A DNA stretch of 64,000 bases, taken from positions 620,001-684,000 of the forward strand of contig JAWMQQ010000002.1 in NCBI GenBank assembly GCA_033283385.1, read 5' to 3'. The notes beneath the pieces were generated by a model that was given only the letters and a program-made list of their open reading frames with translations, was not told the origin of the DNA and ran no database searches. The position numbers and the translations under genes were made by a program. Within the stretch, counting starts at the first letter, position 1; each line of letters opens with the position of its first letter. The DNA comes from Mangrovimicrobium sp033283385 (GTDB taxonomy: Bacteria > Pseudomonadota > Gammaproteobacteria > Pseudomonadales > Halieaceae). This document shows positions 61,432 to 64,000 of this stretch, piece by piece.

Positions 61432-61647
61432 CTACCAGAATACCGGGGTCTTGTCGTCGGCGCGGCGGCCCTGGTTCTGGCGGCGATCTTCCTTGCCCGG
61501 CTCGAAACGGACTTCTGTCCGCCGTTCGCTTACGACCCGGCGATTGGTGCGCCTGCGCTCCACACCCATGTACTTGGGTGCAGGCGCATCCGAAGCCCCA
61601 TCGCGCTGTCCGAGTTCCCTGCTCTCGAAGAGTGCCTTGCTTCCCAT
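61432..61647 (-). CDS. Small Arg-rich conserved hypothetical protein (71 aa)
   Basis: The ATG at 61647 gives MGSKALFESRELGQRD, a hydrophilic linker, then KYMGVERRRTNRRVVSERR and a DRR-type repeat of Arg/Asp/Glu ending DDKTPVFW. The ERRxxxRR and EDRR spacing looks like a conserved basic motif, not random sequence. There is no hydrophobic segment. The AGGTGA ribosome site lies about 13 nt upstream of this ATG; a GTG at 61659 is possible. It converges on ctaA, ending 8 bp away. Function unknown. Confidence 0.6.
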   Translation of the reverse strand: MGSKALFESRELGQRDGASDAPAPKYMGVERRRTNRRVVSERRTEVRFEPGKEDRRQNQGRRADDKTPVFW

Positions 61648-62032
61648 AGTTCGCCCCACTCACCTGTGCCGGTGGATTTCATGATTTGCAGCAATTTTAG
61701 TGCGAATCGTGCCCCCTCATCGCAGAATTGGGCAGGACTGTGAACCGGGTCACAGTTTATCCTGTCGCTGCATTGTAGCTGGCGTGCGGAGGGGGCAACA
61801 TTATCCGTCGGCCCGGATTATCGGGCCCATAGAAGCTGCCGTTCGATTACAGCCGACTACATATAACTGGCATTTTTTCCGGTCGGGCGTCAAAAATGTG
61901 AGTCAGACCTCACTGTGCGGTTCGTAAATCCCACGCAGCTGTCCTATTCTGGAACTCGCGAGAATCGAGTGGATTCAATGCGTTACAGAACCTCCCGACG
62001 AAGCCAAGAACCCTGACAAGACTGGAACCCGT
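61648..62032. other. Intergenic region before the type I secretion gene
   Basis: A 385-bp gap without a credible gene. It holds a perfect CRP-type site (61739-61754), an AT-rich stretch around 61860-61885, and a second dyad GTGAG-N6-CTCAC at 61898-61913. The transporter leader would be long, up to about 270 nt. Confidence 0.6.
61739..61754. promoter_or_regulatory. CRP/Vfr-type binding site
   Basis: TGTGAACCGGGTCACA is a perfect TGTGA-N6-TCACA match and extends by one pair on each side (ACTGTGA/TCACAGT around it). It lies about 280 bp before the type I secretion start and about 90 bp before the small Arg-rich gene's start, so it could serve either. Confidence 0.65.
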
Positions 62033-64000
62033 GTGAACAGTGGAGTGAAAAGTACATCCCGCGCAGATGATCCGCTGCTGCAGTGCTTGCTGGCGCTGTG
62101 CCGTTATCACGGCAGCCCCTGCTCTGCGGAGGCTCTGGTCAGTGGCTTGCCTATCACCGAGGGGGCGCTTACGCCGACCCTGTTCGAACGCGCTGCATCG
62201 CGTATGGGACTGGCGAGCCGGGTGGTTTACCGCCCGCTTGAACAACTCGAAACTGCGCTGTTGCCTGCGGTGCTTATCCTTAACGGCGAGCGCGCCTGCC
62301 TGTTGATGGGCTGGGAAGCCGGCGGCGAGACCGCCAGGGTGGTCTACCCGGAACTCAACGAGGCGGTTGTGGAGGTCTCCCGCGAGCATCTCATCGACAC
62401 CTACGCCGGTACCGCGATTGTCTGCCGGCCGCGCTTCCGCTTTGACCAGCGCGCGCCGCGCACTGGCACCAGCGACCGCGGTCACTGGTTCTGGGACGCC
62501 ATGCGCGCCAACATGCCGATATACCGGGATGTGCTGCTCGCGGCGTTTTTTATAAACGTTTTCGCACTGGCACTGCCCCTGTTCACCATGAACGTGTACG
62601 ACCGCGTGGTGCCCAACCACGCGGTGGAAACCCTGTGGATGCTGGCGGCCGGCGTGGTTATCGTGATGATCGCCGACATCTCGCTGCGCAGCATGCGCGG
62701 TTATTTTATCGACCTTGCCAGCCGGCGGGTGGATATCAAGCTCTCCGCCAAGATCATGGAGCGGGTACTGGGTATCCGCCTGGAACACCGGCCCGCGTCG
62801 GTGGGTTCCTACGCGGTGAACCTGCGCTCTTTCGAGACGGTGCGGGACTTCATCACCTCCGCGTCGATCACCACGATCATCGATATTCCCTTTGCCCTGA
62901 TCTTCGTTGCTGTCATCGGCTGGATCGCGTTGCCGGTACTGATACCGTTGGTCCTGGGCCTGACACTGGTGATCGGTTTCGCGTTGTCCATACAGGGCAA
63001 ACTGAAGGAACTCGCGGAGACCACCTATCGCGCAGGGGCGATGCGCAACGCCACGTTGATCGAGTCCCTGGTCGGGCTGGACACGATCAAGGCCATGGGC
63101 GCGGAATCGCGCATGCAGCGCCGCTGGGAGGAGACCACCGCATTTCTCGCCCGGGTCGGTATCCAGCTGCGCATGCTGTCGACCTCTACCATCAACGTGA
63201 CCCAGACCTGTTCGCAGATGGTCACCGTGTTCGTGGTGATTACCGGCGTCTACCTGATCACTGCGGGAGAGCTGAGCATGGGCGGCCTGATCGCCTGCAC
63301 CATGCTCTCCAGCCGCGTGATGGCGCCGTTTGGCCAGCTCGCCGGCCTGATCACGTCTTTCCACAACGCCGAGATCGCGCTGAAGACTTTGGACGACGTG
63401 ATGTCCAAGCCGACAGAGCGGCCGGAGGGCGCCCAGTTCCTGTCGCGGGATTTGTTCCGCGGAGAGATCGAATTCAAGAATGTCTCGTTCGCCTATCCCG
63501 GGACCGACATCGATTCGCTGACCGATGTGTCGTTCAGGATTCGTCCCGGCGAGAAGGTGGCGATTCTCGGCCGGATCGGCTCCGGCAAGTCCACCCTGCT
63601 GAAGCTGGCGATGGGGCTTTACCTGCCTACCGAGGGTTCCATTCTCATCGACGGTATCGACCTGCGCCAGCTGGACCCCAGCGAGCTGCGCTCGCGCATG
63701 GGTTACGTACCGCAGGATGTCACCCTGTTTTACGGCAGCCTGCGCGAGAACCTCACGCTTGCAAACCCGCAGGTATCGGACGCGGCGCTGGTGCGCGCGG
63801 TGGAAATCGCCAACCTGTCGGAGTTCGTCAACCGGCACCCGCACGGTTTCGACATGATGATCGGCGAGCGCGGCGATTCCCTCTCAGGCGGCCAGCGCAA
63901 GTCCGTGGCGCTGGCGCGGGCGGTGATCAACGACCCGCCGATACTGCTGATGGACGAGCCCACCGGCTCCATGGATCACTCCTCGGAAGTCGCCGTGCGC
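62033..64000 (+). CDS. Type I secretion ABC transporter with degenerate C39 domain (LapB/RtxB type; 3' end outside window)
   Basis: 656 codons are visible; the family is about 715-720. The N-terminal ~120 residues resemble a C39 peptidase, but where peptidases have the catalytic Cys (DCGxAxL) this protein has Pro14 (DDPLLQCLLALCRYHG), so it is a C39-like domain that docks substrate without cutting it. Six transmembrane helices follow (about 155-440), then the ATPase with Walker A GRIGSGKST, Q-loop, signature LSGGQRKSVALARA and Walker B LLMDEPTGSMD. Such transporters export RTX adhesins or toxins. The start is GTG at 62033, with no ATG in the open frame and a weak ribosome site. Confidence 0.9.
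   Translation, partial: MNSGVKSTSRADDPLLQCLLALCRYHGSPCSAEALVSGLPITEGALTPTLFERAASRMGLASRVVYRPLEQLETALLPAVLILNGERACLLMGWEAGGETARVVYPELNEAVVEVSREHLIDTYAGTAIVCRPRFRFDQRAPRTGTSDRGHWFWDAMRANMPIYRDVLLAAFFINVFALALPLFTMNVYDRVVPNHAVETLWMLAAGVVIVMIADISLRSMRGYFIDLASRRVDIKLSAKIMERVLGIRLEHRPASVGSYAVNLRSFETVRDFITSASITTIIDIPFALIFVAVIGWIALPVLIPLVLGLTLVIGFALSIQGKLKELAETTYRAGAMRNATLIESLVGLDTIKAMGAESRMQRRWEETTAFLARVGIQLRMLSTSTINVTQTCSQMVTVFVVITGVYLITAGELSMGGLIACTMLSSRVMAPFGQLAGLITSFHNAEIALKTLDDVMSKPTERPEGAQFLSRDLFRGEIEFKNVSFAYPGTDIDSLTDVSFRIRPGEKVAILGRIGSGKSTLLKLAMGLYLPTEGSILIDGIDLRQLDPSELRSRMGYVPQDVTLFYGSLRENLTLANPQVSDAALVRAVEIANLSEFVNRHPHGFDMMIGERGDSLSGGQRKSVALARAVINDPPILLMDEPTGSMDHSSEVAVR

Overview
The window looks like chromosomal DNA of a high-GC gammaproteobacterium. 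Gene order is close to that of Pseudomonas around argH-algZ-algR-hemC-hemD-hemX-hemY and around cyaY-lptM-lysA-dapF-DUF484-xerC-HAD. The Pseudomonas-type 531-residue isocitrate lyase, the CoA-linked catabolic genes and the REP elements fit a marine relative such as the Halieaceae. The family placement is inference; no rRNA or tRNA gene is present to test it.

Layout. 1-4070 (minus): a two-domain SDR/acyl-CoA-reductase-like protein, cut by the window edge, and a fused double CaiB-type CoA transferase. 4335-8720 (plus): isocitrate lyase, a membrane HAMP-like protein, a type IV pilin-like protein and a thioredoxin lipoprotein. 8730-15176: a divergent AraC regulator and a five-gene valine/isobutyrate degradation operon (acylating aldehyde dehydrogenase, acyl-CoA dehydrogenase, enoyl-CoA hydratase, 3-hydroxyisobutyryl-CoA hydrolase, mmsB). 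15420-18551: LexA-controlled recA, recX behind a strong hairpin, and a beta-CASP nuclease. 18553-22152 (minus): a haem-dependent N-demethylase-like protein, an MscS channel, comM/yifB and ubiK.

22153-26530 is the most distinctive region. It reads porin1-glnK1-amtB-(terminator)-porin2-(terminator)-glnK2. An NtrC-like enhancer and a sigma-54 promoter lie in front of porin1. The two porin genes share a 614-bp block that is identical base for base, whereas their signal peptides and the two glnK genes have diverged, which suggests gene conversion. I read this as an ammonium-scavenging locus with a dedicated outer-membrane channel.

26553-43949 is mostly conserved housekeeping: XerC, lysine biosynthesis, LptM, frataxin, ArgH, the AlgZ/AlgR two-component pair, haem synthesis, UbiD, Rho and thioredoxin. 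REP elements sit at two convergent gene pairs and supply the TAG stop codons of all four genes. A 31-bp inverted repeat with a 56-bp centre lies between ubiD and rho.

44079-64000: GIY-YIG protein, AraC-alkyltransferase fusion, two ABC-F ATPases, FKBP isomerase, Rsd/AlgQ, DsbB, ACP phosphodiesterase, GshA, CmoA/CmoB, PepD, an aminotransferase, a thiolase and haem A synthase. The window ends inside a type I secretion ABC transporter whose C39 domain has lost its catalytic cysteine and which has a perfect CRP/Vfr-type site upstream.
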